DNA of 46,692 nt from Chara braunii (lineage: Eukaryota > Streptophyta > Charophyceae > Charales > Characeae), in the NCBI GenBank assembly GCA_003427395.1, contig BFEA01000096.1, forward strand, positions 2,932,696-2,979,387, written 5' to 3'. The notes below the pieces were generated by a model. That model did not search any database. It worked only from the letters and a program-made list of their open reading frames with translations, and had not been told where the DNA came from. Positions 1 through 11,762 of the stretch are shown here, piece by piece (position 1 is the stretch's first letter; every line of letters starts with the position of its first letter). The position numbers and the translations under genes are program-made.

Positions 1-74
<74 letters not shown>

Positions 75-115
75 GTAGTTTTACACACACATGAACACAC
101 ACATAGATACACACA

Positions 116-148
<33 letters not shown>
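1..148. repeat. (CA)n microsatellite at contig start
   Basis: Nearly pure CA dinucleotides fill 1-72. A short interruption follows, and a second CA tract runs to about 148. The opposite end of the window is (TG)n, so the contig was probably broken by the assembler in dinucleotide repeats at both ends. No gene is supported from here to about 900. Confidence 0.97.
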
Positions 149-151
<3 letters not shown>

Positions 152-397
152 GGGTAGTTTTTTTACTTTTTTTTTTACTTTTTTTTATTCCACGCGTGTC
201 CCGCCACGTGTCCGAGCCCCATTGCGATCGACCCGTTGATCGGAATTCATCGGGAAGCCCCCGTTATACCGTTCAACGGGGATTCAACTCGGGCCTCATG
301 ATCGTTCAACGGGTACAATGGAGTTGAATAAATCCCGTTGCTAGTTGAATGGACACACAGCAAGTCGTGGCCGGACCTCTCAGGCTCTGTATTGTTC

Positions 398-460
398 TGT
401 CCAGTCCAGTCTTGCCCGGTACCACTGTCAGTACCAGTCCAGTCCAGTCCAGTCAGTCCG
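398..460. repeat. CCAGT pentanucleotide repeat
   Basis: Repeated CCAGT units (GTCCAGTCCAGTC and variants) are interrupted by a short KpnI-like GGTACC stretch. Open frames on both strands across this tract are low-complexity artefacts. Confidence 0.7.
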
Positions 461-899
461 CTGGGGGTATACCACAGCTGCAGTCTGTATCTCGTCATTC
501 TTCATTTTGCACTTGTTGGAGTACGTGCGGTGTTGAGTCTGCATCGGAGTTGCGCTGTCCCTTCGAGCTCCATCTCCACTTCCTCCTTCCTGAACCCCTT
601 CTTCTCCATCCTATTGGACCGCCATCCCGGCGGGTCCGGCACATAGTCGGCCGGTCCCTGGAATCGTCGTTGACCAATGTTCACTGTCGCAGTGCGTGCC
701 GTCAAACGAAAAGGGGTCGAACGGTCAACAAATTTAAATACTTCAGCCAAACCCCCTTGCTCCGAGCGTCCATTGTATTCCGCGACGAAAAACATTACAA
801 GGTGTTTGTCCCATGCTGTGGTCTGTCGTTTGCTGGAGGTGTACCGTCATCGTGTAGCTACTTCCTGTCCCCACTTGCCTTTCATGACTAATATCTTTC

Positions 900-2388
900 G
901 AAGGCTATCGCCGCTGCTCCAGGTCATCCTTTTGCTTGTCCTTGTCGCCTTCTTCCACGTCCACATCCTCGGCATGGTGCCTGGATGTACACATAAGAGG
1001 TGGTCTACAAAGAAGGACGTTAACATGGACGGGCGGCAGGCGAAGAGCAGGTTCTCAGTGGACCACTCCAGAAGCCATCTCGCAGACCACGGCCCGGCTC
1101 GCAGTGCAAGGGCGTACGACTTGTTAGAGTGCGTGTACTGTATGTTGTCCTCTACCATTTGCTCCCTTCATCGTCGCCATTCAGTGGACCTTCTTCGTCG
1201 TCATAGAATTGCGACCCTATTGTGCGTGTTGTTAATGACCAAGATTTCTTGAAGGTTGCCACTGCTGCTCGTGGTCACAATTTTGTTCATCGTGGTCCTC
1301 CCGTTCCACGTGTGCTTCCTCTATCGTTGATGGCCAACCTCTATTGATGGCCGACCTCTATTGAAGACATCTAGAGAAGACGAGGGATCGACACCAACTG
1401 CAGTCGACATCAACATCAGCAGTGCATCCCCCGGGCATTTGTCCACACTGGATGCAATCGCCATCGCCCGAAACACACGTGGCGACATACGCAGCTTCTC
1501 CCAGACTACTCCTCCGTCGCATCATCGCATTGCTTGAGATCCTCCCATGCCCCTACCATCCTTTTTTTCATCCACCACCTCGGCATCGCTCATGGGAGAA
1601 CACTCAACCCATGGCACAGCAAACCTGAACTGCAGCCTCGGTAATGGCCAGGGTATCCATCCCTTCGATCGGGACTTGATGAAGCGTCTTCCTCCTCCGT
1701 GTGCGAATCTGCGCTCTCATTCTGCCCAATGCCCTCTCCTGCTGACAACGAAAGAGCACGACCGTTTTCTCGATTGTCGTAAACTTCACACGTCCGTCGT
1801 CAATGTCGCCCTCCATCGGCACGTGTGTTGCAATGCTCATGAACCACGAATGTACAACAGCCTACCAACTCGCCACGACCACAGTAACCTCGGCACCAAG
1901 TCTCCGACGACATTCCCCATGTGTGCTCGACTCAACATATAGGCACGGCGGCATGCAGAGGCAATGGCGATGGACCTTCGCGGGGCGCTCACAAATTCGT
2001 GACGATGTGCGAGGACTCCATTGCACCGCTGCAAATGCCTGTTTCCACCGTCGCAGATATGGATGCCACCTGCCCTGCGTCGTCGTCATGACGTCCAACA
2101 CCTGATTTGAAATTTGATTTTCGAACGGGGAGGTCCATTACAGCGCCTTTCAAAATTTCCCGCCTTCGGCAGCTGGACCACACTGTCGCAAGACGGACAT
2201 TACCCAATGGACCAAGGCATTGCCCCCCCCCCGACTGACTATGATATTATGAAAATGGTCGCCGGCGGCCAAAAGGAATCATCCTTGGGAGGCCACCCCA
2301 AGGATAGTTGGAACGACGTTGGGAATTTCCTTCCTTCAAAACCCCCAAGGAAACCCCAAGGATGCCCCAAGGAGTGTCTAACAAGCCC
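900..2388 (-). mobile_element. Diverged PIF/Harbinger-derived relic
   Basis: This stretch aligns by eye with the right half of the full-length Harbinger at 37,873-40,986. Shared features include the HCATTGCTTGAG-type segment near 1,525, the block around 1,725-1,745 (TGCCCTCTCCTGCTGACA), and a right terminus ending GGAGTGTCTAACAAGCCCC at about 2,388, against GAGTGTCTAACGAGGCCC in the younger copies. On the minus strand near 1,650-1,790 the translated motif CQQERALGR matches the transposase N-terminal region of the younger copy. The DDE core is absent and no left terminus is recognisable, so the left limit is approximate. It is an old, non-functional copy. Confidence 0.6.
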
Positions 2389-2598
2389 CTTGATCACACT
2401 CCAGAGCTACGTAGATGGGCTAGAGTACGTGCAAATATGCGTTGTTGAGTATTCGCCCATAATCGAGCAATCTTGAATCGTCGGGGGGCGTGTTGATGCA
2501 TGAATGGTCGAGGAGGGTGGTTAATGCATGAATGTTGACGACAAGGGCCAGAAGTTGCACTCTACTTGGGCACGGCAGGTGAACCACCTACACCAACT

Positions 2599-2780
2599 GT
2601 GCATGGTCGACCCACAAATACATACATGTATATGTATATATGTACATATGGAGATGTGTATATCCTCATATGTACATACATGAGCATATATACATACCTG
2701 TGTACATCGGTATATATACGTATATGGGCATTTATATGTAAGTGCATGTATATATATATATATATATGTGTGTGTGTCAT
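2599..2780. repeat. AT-rich TATG/TACA low-complexity tract
   Basis: Alternating TATATG, TACATA and TATATA units with a final (TA)n and GTGTGTG run. The long frames on both strands (YIYIYMY-type peptides) are low-complexity artefacts. The surrounding 2,480-2,900 shows no supported gene. Confidence 0.85.
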
Positions 2781-2904
2781 TTATGTATATTGTGCCTTCC
2801 TTTTCCTTCCTTAGTACAGACCAATCACAAACTCATCTTATTCTAAGCGTCCGGCTTCGTTCCCCTAAGTAAGCCATTGTCCCGGATTCAAAAAAAAAAT
2901 CAGA

Positions 2905-3290
2905 CTTGCAGCAACTAATCCTTCAACAGATATGCAGAAAACACAGACTTGCAGAAAACACAGATTTCATAAAACGCAGTCTTTGCAGATCTGCAGATCT
3001 GCAGATTTTGCAGGTTTTGCAGATTTTGTCATTTTTGCCTAAGGGGGGAGAACCGAAAAAATCAGACTTGCATTTCCTTACCCAAACGATGTCAGAATCA
3101 TTCCTAGTTCAGTGGACTCTCTGTCTGTACCCTAAGGAAGCAGCCCCCCAAGTTTGGTCGGGTTCCGTCGTCGTTTGCCCCTACTTGTCGTTTTTGGGCG
3201 TCGTCTGGCCTCAAGGCGAACAGTTCGGTAAAATCTATTTTCCGTTTTTGCAGGAAAATGGACTCAGCTAACCTGCAGGTTTTGCAGGTC
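2905..3290. repeat. TTGCAGA-type degenerate minisatellite
   Basis: Units such as CAGACTTGCAG, GCAGATCTGCAGATCTGCAG and TTTTGCAGGTTTTGCAG recur irregularly through this stretch and again near 3,245-3,290. No protein or RNA gene is supported between 2,480 and 3,620. A short CAACAG/CAGCAA tract follows at about 3,483-3,530. Confidence 0.6.
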
Positions 3291-3632
3291 ATCTGTTCAT
3301 GCCTAGGATATGAGGTCTGAGAAGTCTCATCCCTCATATCCCTGGTTTGACGGAACTTGGTCAAAGTGCCCCCTGGTCGCATTGGCCCCTTAGTCCTATT
3401 TTCGGACCGGCCCGTGCTCCGGGGGGTTGGTCATTGGGTTTTCAGCGGCAGTGGCCGCACCAAGGGACTTGGTCGATCTTCATCATCAGCAACAGCAACA
3501 TTGTTATGCACAGCAACAGCAGCAACAGCAATCCTGGTAGAGAAAACAGATTTTTTTTTTACCTCCTATTTACCGCGTCCGATTAGAACACGGGGGGGTC
3601 TCGCTAGGCCATGTGTGTGTCAAATCGATTAA

Positions 3633-3785
3633 CCAAGGGTGAATCGAACTATCAACATGTGTATGAACTGGTCAAAGCAAGAGTGTGACTAGTGAGAACA
3701 CATACCTATGACCAATGGAGCAGCCAAGGTCGAATCGGACTATCACCAAGTGTGCAAAATGGACAAAGCAAGAGGGTGACTAGTG
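3633..3785. repeat. Two-unit tandem repeat, period about 92 bp
   Basis: The segment GAATCGAACTATCAACATG...GTGACTAGTGAGA is followed by a diverged second copy GAATCGGACTATCACCAAG...GTGACTAGTGAGA. The second unit ends exactly where the integrase coding sequence of the adjacent gypsy element stops being recognisable. The repeat therefore abuts the truncation breakpoint. Confidence 0.75.
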
Positions 3786-4200
3786 AGACCTTCCACAGTT
3801 CACTAGTGAATCGGACATCCCTATCGCTGATTATAGACTTCGGCAGGCCAAAGTCTCTGACCCAGTTTTCCTTAAATAGCTTGATAATGTACTCGGTCTT
3901 TGTTGTTTTCGGCATGGCCACTAACCTAGCATACTTACTAAATTTATCCACGATGACGTAGATATACCTTATGCCGCTCTTGCTGGTGACTAACGTATCC
4001 ATGAAGTCCATGGACAAGCTTTCACCAGGCCTTTCCGGAATGGGAAGGGGCTTGAGCAGCCCAAGAGGAGCCTATGTTCGGGGCTTGTCACGTTGACAAA
4101 CTTGACAAGTCTCGACATACAGTTTGGCGTCTTTCATCATCGTGGGCCACCTGAACCGCTGCAATAGATTGGCCGCAGTCTTCTTGAAACCAAAATGTCA
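3783..4200 (-). pseudogene. gypsy integrase fragment (HHCC and D,D of DDE)
   Basis: In the same frame as the upstream RNase H, the minus strand encodes an integrase zinc-binding region (GECHDAT, stop, HFGFKKTAANLL, then CQVCQ). The catalytic core follows, with the first Asp in SMDFMD, the conserved VDKFSKY, and the second Asp in ISDRDVRF. It ends at FTSELWK, before the third acidic residue and the C-terminal domain. At least two in-frame stops interrupt it. In life, integrase inserts the cDNA into the host genome; this fragment cannot. Confidence 0.88.
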
Positions 4201-4830
4201 TGTGGCATCATGACACTCTCCAAAAAATAAACTACGCAAAGACGCTCTATTAGGAACACACAAACGTTTATTCCCTTCCTTCACAAGGAACAACAGTTCG
4301 TTGACCAACTCGAACTCGACAAAAGTCACCTTATCCTTCGCCTCGAGTCTGCGTATGATCTGAGACATAAACTGGTCGTCACGATAGGCTTCCACCAATG
4401 AGCGAGTGACATCATCCGCAAGCCCAAACTCAGTGATCAGCGCACCGGAGAAGTTAGGCCTACGCGATAGTGCATCAACAACTTTTTTGTACTCACCTTT
4501 GAGGTAATGGGGCTCGAAGTCATATTGATGAATGACTTCGATCCAGCGTTTCAGCGCATCAGAGAACACAGGCTGAGTTCTCATCCGCTTCAGGGTCTGA
4601 TGATCAGTCCTGGCGATGAAGAACCTCCCAAGAAGATAGTGCCTCCAATGGGTCAGCGCCTTATAGATCGCGTACAGCTCCTTCTCATAGGTGGACTTAG
4701 CCAATTTCTGAGAGGGCATCTTCTTGGACATGTACTCCATTGGCCTCAACTTTGGCCCCTCCTGTTGCGCGAGCACGACACCAATGCCATATTGGCTGGC
4801 ATCCGTGGTTACTATGAATGGCTTGTCCAA
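4198..4830 (-). pseudogene. gypsy RNase H and connection domain
   Basis: An open 210-residue stretch begins PFIVTTDASQYGIG, the first RNase H Asp motif. It continues with the acidic STYEKELYAI motif, a TDHQTLK block and the VVDALSRRP tether typical of Ty3/gypsy pol. It starts abruptly next to the RT fragment, in a different frame (see 4,835-5,601), and runs in frame into integrase. RNase H degrades the RNA strand of the RNA-DNA hybrid during reverse transcription. Confidence 0.92.
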
Positions 4831-4834
4831 CTAG

Positions 4835-5601
4835 TCATGGGAAAATCCGATTCATCTCGTGCTGAAAGGTGCCAGGAGCATTGCAAAGGTCGAAAGGCAT
4901 CACCACAAACTCGTACAGACAGTACCTGGTCTCAAATGCGGTTTTGTGTCGATCCTCGGGCCGTATAGCAATCTGATGGTACCCGGATTTCAGATTTATT
5001 TTACTGAGGTACCGACACCCTTGCACTCGATCTAACAAGTCGTCGATGCGCGGTAGGGGCTATCGGTTCTCGACAGTGATTGCATTGAAGCCCCTATAGT
5101 CAATGCATATCCTAAGAGTGCCCCCTACTTTGGTACGAATAGGACTGGAGAACCATAAGGAGAGACACTCGCCTGGATCCACCCCTTCTCTACGAGTTCC
5201 TTGAGTTGTCGGTGAAGCTCATCAAGCTCGCCTAGAGACATCCGATAGATCCTACCCTTCGGGATGCTAGACCCTAGGATAATCTTTATTGCGTGGACGA
5301 CCTCCCTCTCAACAACCCCTGTAGGCTGTTCAAATAGATCAGGGTACTTGGCAACTACTCCTTCTATCTCCGACGACATTTTCATCGGCTCGCCTGCTGC
5401 AGAGACATATACTAGATACATACTCTTCTCCAGATTTTGCTTATAGAAATTGTAGAACGTGGCCGCACACATGCATTCGTAGGACTCAATCAGACTAGCC
5501 TTAAACTTACGTAATTTGGCGGTCCCCCCACCTGGCGAAGTGTGTTTGACCACTTTTCGGTCTCGGTCAAACTGGGGTTGTGCCACGGAGAGGTAGTACA
5601 T
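4835..5601 (-). pseudogene. gypsy reverse transcriptase, catalytic block deleted
   Basis: Two frame-shifted pieces are seen on the minus strand. 5,601-5,125 carries the protease-RT linker and the RT fingers (LVEKGWIQASVSPYGSPVLF). 5,038-4,835 carries the palm start ([14 protein letters not shown], then the [13 protein letters not shown] and [13 protein letters not shown] blocks). The next residues should lead to YxDD, thumb and connection. The sequence instead passes straight from MNRIFP to the RNase H start, so an internal deletion removed the active site. Confidence 0.9.
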
Positions 5602-5609
5602 ACCAAGAT

Positions 5610-6130
5610 ATTCATAGTGAGATCATCGCTCACTAGGAACGAGACGCGATGTCTCAGTTCCCCTACCGCATACGGGAAACACACTCAACATCCTGGAGGT
5701 AGTCATTAACTACCATGCGCTGTTTGTTGGCACAGGTCGACTCCACAGGTCGACTCAGGCGCTGCACGTGCCCCTGTAAGCGCAGCCTCTCAACGCACGT
5801 GCTACTAATGAAATTTCTAGTCGAGCAAGTGTCATAATAGTCCCCGACCTTGCGGCTGCCGATGACTACCTCGCCGACAAACATCTCACCCTTAGGGGCT
5901 TTGGTAAATTTTGTCCAAGAAGCTCGTGGATCTGATCTAGACCACTCCTCATCTAGCTCCTGTAAGGATTCAAACACATTCATCGAACAGAGGCTCGATG
6001 GGTCTGAATGTGTTTGCGGGACGACGATGAAGTCAGTAGCTTGGGCCTTCTCTCGAGATGGCGAGGGTGTGTCCACCACCTCGACCCTAGCAGAAACAAC
6101 TACTATTCCTACTGGCCCGACGTGTTTCCC
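5610..6130 (-). pseudogene. gypsy aspartic protease region, DTG changed to DTC
   Basis: The minus-strand frame has the linker of a retropepsin followed by YYDTCSTRNFIS, where the family has DTGSTRNFIS. The altered codon lies in 5,825-5,833, so the catalytic Asp-Thr-Gly motif is broken. A downstream hydrophobic segment (RVSFLVSDDLTMNILV, 5,600-5,650) is the expected second half. Gag is in another frame upstream, so a frameshift separates them here. Confidence 0.75.
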
Positions 6131-8082
6131 ATAGCAGTGCTAGATCTGCTGGCCACATTGCTACCAATGGGAGCGGAGGATCCCAACGCCTGCCCCATTG
6201 TAGGCGGGATCTTCTCGATCACCTTCTTGTTACGACACTTGAATTGGTTATGGTCATATTAGCCACAACGAATGCAAGCTTGCCGGGTGTACCGGTCTCT
6301 CCACACGTCCTCACTAAGACCCGCTTTCTCCCATGGAGGAGAGTTGGGGTCAACTTGACTCCTGGACCGGGAACCTCCTTGGCGTCTACCGGTCGCCTTA
6401 CCTTTTTGAGCTACGGCAACGACTACTCCACCCTCTAAAGCCTCTACGCTGCCAGCCTCTAAACCTACTCCCGCCTGAAAGACGTTGTTCTACTCGATGG
6501 CATAACCATCGTTGTCGACGAACATAATGCGACCCTTCGCCTTCCAGTTGGGAGGCAGTGACTTTTTCCTACCATCCGTCATGGGTGTTTGACCATGCCC
6601 TATCTTTGCTTCCAGGTCTAGGGCCTTCTTGCTAAACGAGGGGAAGTTGTGCATGTTGATGTTGACCTCACCTGCCAACTAATTCCTGAGGGGCATAGGA
6701 AAGCATCTCAGGTAGGAGGTGAGTAAAACCCGGGGGTCATAGCGCACCCCAGGGACACAGATGAGACGCTCTATTACGTTAGTGGCCTCCCTTACTGACT
6801 TAAACAGCCGAGTATGCAGAGTCAGGATCACATTAGTGGCCTTTTGGGCCTCCTGAGGATCATGCCACCTGTCTTCCACCAACTTTAGGAAGTCATCCAA
6901 TTTCTGGGTGACCGCCCAAGCGCGAAAGTCATGACCGTATCCCTACAACTGCACTAAACCACTCAATCATCTTGTTGCTCTCCCCTCTAGATAGGAGGCA
7001 GCCACAAGCACTTCCTCGTGCTGCAAGGTAAGTTTGCACTTAACGTAGATCGGCACAGACCTCAACCACGTGTCAAGGTCGTCGCCCCTCTTATCCCCTG
7101 TATAGGGTTTAGGAGCGGCGATTGCCGTCTTCGGAACCCACTGACTTTGTCCAGGTACCTATACCATTCCGGGTTGTGGACCCTGAGGAGCAGGCTGCTG
7201 CACAATCTGCTGCTGGGGCTGTGTGCCCTGCGGCTGTGCAGCCTGCAAGACAGTAGGTTGCCCGCTTACGACAACTTGCGACGGAGGTTGGAAAAACAAT
7301 GTCTGTACAGGAATCTGTACACTAGGACCTGCTGAGAACCCTCCTGCTAACAGAATACCTAGGAAAGCGGCTTGGACCGATGTTGGGAAGCTATATGGGA
7401 ATACCCCAGTCACCGATGGGACATAAGGAGGAGGTTATACAACGGGACAGGCACCGGGCCCGGACAACGATGGTGCTGCCTGCGCTCGTCTGACCAGCAA
7501 GGCCAGACTCTGCTGGATGTCCTGAAGGAGAGCCGTGTGGTGGTCCTACATCTCTACTACACCTAGCAGGGCTGTCCGCAACGTCCTCACATCTCCATCC
7601 ATGTGCGTCAGGTCCGTCCTCTCTAACTCACTAACATCCTCTTCTCTCCGCTGCATCCTGGCTCTTCTTCTAATCATTCTCTCCTTCTCCGCTTTTATCT
7701 CTCCTAAAGCCCTCTATAGTTGTGCCTCCTGCAGTGTTGCCTGTTATATGGCAATCTCATCGGAAGTGAACACTATTGCCTGGCTTGCCATGATGCCACT
7801 CGACTGACTCTGGGTCTACGTGACCGTTGACCCTACGGTCCTTGAACTGCTGGCCTGGGAACGTTGCTGCGCAGCGGGTGCCATGGCTGCTGAAGCAGCG
7901 GCTTCACTTGCGAATGCCGTGCTGGCCTCTGCCGCCCTCGCTCTCCGCTGCTGCTGCTGCCTCTCCCTAAGTTGGCTGAACAGTAACCTGCCACCCTCTG
8001 GTCCTAAGGCCAAGTGGGCTATCGGGCTTCTAGCCGATCGCAAGATCCGGTCGTCCGGTTGTGGGACCTCCTTGTCGCTCAT
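6131..8082 (-). pseudogene. gypsy gag polyprotein, nonsense-riddled
   Basis: The start at 8,082 (MSDKEVPQPDD) opens one reading frame of about 615 codons that reaches the CCHC zinc knuckle at 6,276-6,235 (C-I-R-C-x4-H-N-Q-F-K-C) without any frameshift. About eleven in-frame stops interrupt it, at 7,816, four between 7,760 and 7,430, 7,159, two near 6,950, 6,679, 6,490, and one inside the knuckle. Layout: an Ala/Gln/Arg-rich N-terminal coiled-coil-like part, a Pro/Gln-rich middle (PQGTQPQQQIVQQPAPQ), a capsid-like part near 7,080-6,680, a basic linker, then the knuckle. The pattern of pure nonsense decay suggests C-to-T transitions. Confidence 0.85.
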
Positions 8083-9352
8083 AAGCTACCGGATTGTAGA
8101 CCGTCTATACTAGGACACTCACGATACCTAGCACAACGTAGTACACAGACCGATTTAAGATAATTTAATAATTAATCGATGGCTGAAGCAGAGTATATAC
8201 ATTTGGGTCCAACAGGTAAGTTCAAATTCCTACAAATGAAAACTATTTTACTTTGACTAGTCCACAAACAGAAAGCACAATGAACAGATAACAGTTCTAA
8301 CTATGTTGTCTGTCAGATGTTAATGGTTATACATCTAACTAATCAAAGAGAAAAATAGTATCATTTGTTGGGTCTGTTCGCAGAATGGAATCTTTCCCTA
8401 ACTTATCACCTGGAATCTACCCCTTCCTCAGTTCTTTCTGAATGTCTCTTGTCGCCAACGTCCCTGAGCGATCCGAAACAGCATGTGTGTCTAAAGGTGT
8501 GCACACGACCCACCTCTGTGCCCCGAGTCCTGCTGAGCTGGCCAGCCCTGCACAGTCTTTATCCTCGTGTGCAGCGAGCCTTACACCGACCGATTGGCTG
8601 ATCAGGAGGCATTTATATGGACAGCCCCCGAAGTCCTCAAGAATTCTTTAACGTCGCAGACAGGACGACGATCACAGCCAATGGAAGGTACCCCGTCGGT
8701 GCTTATTTATAGAAGCCCAGTCTCGTCCGTCCCATACGGCTGACCTGCCCCTCAGAACCCCTCTACAGCACAGCGAGCAAACAAAGGACAAAGCAGCAAA
8801 GCATGCGTGCTCTACTCCCGGTGGGTTGGCATGGTGACCGTGACCCAGTGCTTCGTCCAGGGCCCTTCAGATAGCACCGCCCGCTCCTTCCAGATGCTCC
8901 ACGAGAAGGTTGACGATTCTCAAGGCTGAGCGCACACGACTCCTCGCATTAGAGGACTCTCAAGATAGAACACACATCCTCACGTAAGAAGTGTCGAAGA
9001 GGGTAGATAAGGTTAGGTGCAACGTACCTCAAAATAGTTGCACCCAACCATAGATATTCTCACCAGATGACCCGATATTGATTATGATGACCAATCGTTG
9101 CTTCAGCGCAACCAGCATTGCATAGCCGTTCCACCTTAGCACCAATCACACATTGGATGGTTCTCATCACACTGCGAACACCCAATATCATACCACATAG
9201 CCTTCTTGGCGATCCCCTCTCCATCGGAGTCCCCTGCTTATCTTTGCCCTCCTCGCTACACACGTCCCACGGCACGGTCGCTCACCGCACACACCGCGTG
9301 CATGTACCGCATTAGGCAGAAGACAAGCGCCAGATTAGCGCACCAAACCACA
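8083..9352 (-). other. gypsy untranslated leader, no gene seen
   Basis: This 1.27-kb stretch lies between the gag start and the primer-binding site of the minus-strand element. No coding homology is visible in any frame. The interpretation as a long 5' leader rests only on its position. Confidence 0.45.
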
Positions 9353-9365
9353 GCTCCGATACCAA
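9353..9365 (-). other. Primer-binding site, tRNA-Met-like
   Basis: The minus strand reads TTGGTATCGGAGC. It differs by a single base from the initiator-tRNA-Met PBS (TGGTATCAGAGC) used by plant LTR retrotransposons. It is preceded on that strand by a CA dinucleotide two bases away (9,369-9,368), as expected for an LTR 3' terminus. The same PBS string occurs at 45,031-45,043. Confidence 0.75.
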
Positions 9366-9367
9366 AT

Positions 9368-9750
9368 TGCAAGGAAGATGAGCAATAGCGAACTTCATAA
9401 ATCAAACAACATCATACACATGAGACCAGATCGTCATGACCTCGAACCAATAGCAGAATTGCATCATCAATTTCTCCAAATAAGAGCACACCAAAAACTC
9501 ATAATTGACGATGCTGGAATAGTCTCATCATCATCAACGAAGAACCAATGTTGATATCCTATCTGGCGCTCGGCGCCCAGACTACAGATGGCAGATCCTA
9601 TCTAGCCTACTCTACAATGCCATTGATAACGTCAACAGCTCCCCGAAGTACAACCAGATCTCGGACAATGCCGTACGCTTCAAGCATCAGGTATGTCTCT
9701 CGTATCACTGACAACCTCGTTCCCCAACTCACAAATGCCTCATGCACCCA
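9368..9750 (-). other. Possible 5' LTR portion, boundary unknown
   Basis: Sequence immediately upstream of the PBS on the minus strand should be the 5' LTR. No second copy exists in the window for comparison, and no clear TG start was identified. The right limit is therefore arbitrary. No gene is visible here. Confidence 0.3.
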
Positions 9751-9764
9751 AGGACTACCATGCA

Positions 9765-10140
9765 CCATATCCAGCATACAGCAGCGCAACTCGGCTATGG
9801 TTACCTGCTCCTTCCAGCTCGCCCGTGAGCGTGTGAGCGTTGGCCAGCGTTAGCGCAGCAGCACTTGCACAGCATGCAGCCAGTGCCCAAATGTTGAATG
9901 TGTGTGCATGCCTTTTCCTAAATGGAAGTGGCCTGCCAAGGACCACCATGCGCCATATCCAGCATACAGCAACGCAACTCGGCTATGGTTACCTGCTCCT
10001 TCTAGCTCGGCCGTGAGCGTGTGAGCGTTGACCAGCGTTAGCGCAGCAGCGCTTGCACAGCATGCAGCTAGTGCCCGAATGCCGAATGTGTGTCCATTGC
10101 CTTTTCATAAATGGAAGTGGCCTGCCTGCCTTGTGTGCGA
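9765..10140. repeat. 188-bp tandem duplication
   Basis: CCATATCCAGCATACAGC starts at 9,765 and again at 9,953. The two units then remain closely similar through GTGAGCGTGTGAGCGTT, CAGCATGCAGC and AAATGGAAGTGGCCTGCC. Differences are mostly scattered single bases. It may lie inside the putative LTR. 10,140-10,600 holds nothing recognisable. Confidence 0.88.
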
Positions 10141-10664
10141 CCTGGCTGCGTTGGGCCCCTGCCCTGAAGCTTCCGGTAGGCCTAGGGAGGTTGAGCCCTA
10201 GGCCAAACTGATCAGGCCCAAGGCCTATGACAGTTGTTCGTGTCCAACTGCCCGTAGCCTGAGTTGGGTCCATGCTGCGTATCTCTCCCAGGACCGGACT
10301 CAGATACATTTGATAAAGGAGTTCAGGGCCTGGGCGCTTTCAACCAACTTGCGCTGCGCAACTACCAAAAGTCTAGAACAATCTTTATGATTAAGCGAAA
10401 TTCGGAAACGACTCAGAAAAAAAAAACCATCAATCCACTATACCTCACTACCTAGAAGAAATCAACAGGGAGTACGACAGTTTTGGAGAACGTTGGAAGA
10501 GTTTGGCTGGGATTTCGAGGTTTTTTTAAATAATCGTAGGACCTTTGTGGCCTATTTTCATGCTTCTGGAACGACGGTAAGAGTTCTTAGGTATTTCAAA
10601 AAGAAGATAAGGTGAGTGGGAGAGGATGGTGGGTTACCACACGTTCTACCAGTGAGGGGGCTAG

Positions 10665-11108
10665 TTGGTAGGATGGGAGTATGGCATAGCAGCAGCAGAG
10701 ATGGTGGCTCTGCTGGACGATGAGCCCAACCTCACGATGCCGTCGACGGATATGTTTCGCAAGTTTTTGCCCTCGCATATGGCAAGTAGCAGATGCAGGG
10801 CCGAGGCCACCTACGTCACCGCCCAATGGCACAATTCGGTCTACAAGGAGCAACCACCCCACTTTCTGCTAGGTTATAAGGCAGCGCGACTCACCCCAGC
10901 TCCGACCAGTGTCGTCCTGGCGGCAACCCTTGGTTGTCCTGTGGAAATCCCACCCCAAGAGATCCCCAGATCTCTCTACCAAACCTCACGCTCCTGCATC
11001 GCAGGTTACAGGGCAACACCCCAACACCGGTCGGTGTGCCAAGTTTCGCAGCTTAGAAAGAGTGGGCAGGGTGCGTGCATGCGTGCACGGGCAAGACAGA
11101 AACCCTAG
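10665..11108 (+). other. Unrecognised 147-residue open frame
   Basis: An open frame with mixed composition and no domain that I recognise. It overlaps a competing frame, has no visible promoter, and sits in repeat-rich DNA. It could be a decayed mobile-element fragment. I cannot assign a function. Confidence 0.15.
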
Positions 11109-11109
11109 C

Positions 11110-11760
11110 AAATTGAAGTCCTAGCTGTCTAAATATTCTAAATATATTTTTCTAGTTCATTTTAATTTTAACTTCAAAACCGCCCAAATTTTACCTATTG
11201 ATATCGAGGTCAAAGTTGGGCGACTCGCACCCTTCGCTAGTCAAATCAGTGGAGGAAAACCTCATTATACTAATTAAACATTATTATTAAGAATTAGAAG
11301 CAATTATATTAAAATATTGTTTTATAATTTTGACAAACATTTGAGCGGTTCTTAGCGTCGGTGGCAGAGACCGAACTTTTTCGAAAAGAATTTTCGAAAT
11401 ACTCAGACCTTACCCGCCACTGGACCAACAAACGGCGCTCGTGCCACAGGTTAAAAGCGGTAAAACGGCTTAAAATTTTAATTAATTAATCCGTATTAAT
11501 TCTTAAAATTTTAAAATAATTTCAAATAAATATTTTTAAATTAAAAATAAAATTAACTAAAATTCAATTTATATTTTTGATTAAATGACAGATCACATTT
11601 TTTGAAAGCGCACGCATTAGAGAAAAATCCCAGTTTACCTCAAACTAGAGCACCTGCTTTATATTTGAGGGTTTCTCAAAAGAAGGCATATAGACACCGT
11701 TTGAGTCGAGATTCTGGCAGTGTCTGCTATTTAGACTAGTTAAGAATCAGTTTGGCTTCT
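11110..11760. other. AT-rich stretch without genes
   Basis: Strongly A/T-rich sequence, especially 11,470-11,600 with TTAAAATTTTA-type runs. No coding frame, RNA or terminal repeat is identified. Confidence 0.5.
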
Positions 11761-11762
11761 TA

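Larger units (their letters stand above)
3783..9370 (-). mobile_element. Truncated Ty3/gypsy LTR retrotransposon, minus strand
   Basis: Read on the minus strand the order is PBS (9,353-9,365), leader, gag with a CCHC knuckle, aspartic protease, RT, RNase H and integrase. This is the Ty3/gypsy order. The integrase is cut off after its second catalytic Asp at about 3,783, and no 3' LTR follows. RT lacks its catalytic YxDD block, and gag contains many in-frame stops. The copy is dead. The 5' LTR should lie to the right of 9,367, but its outer edge could not be located. Confidence 0.9.
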
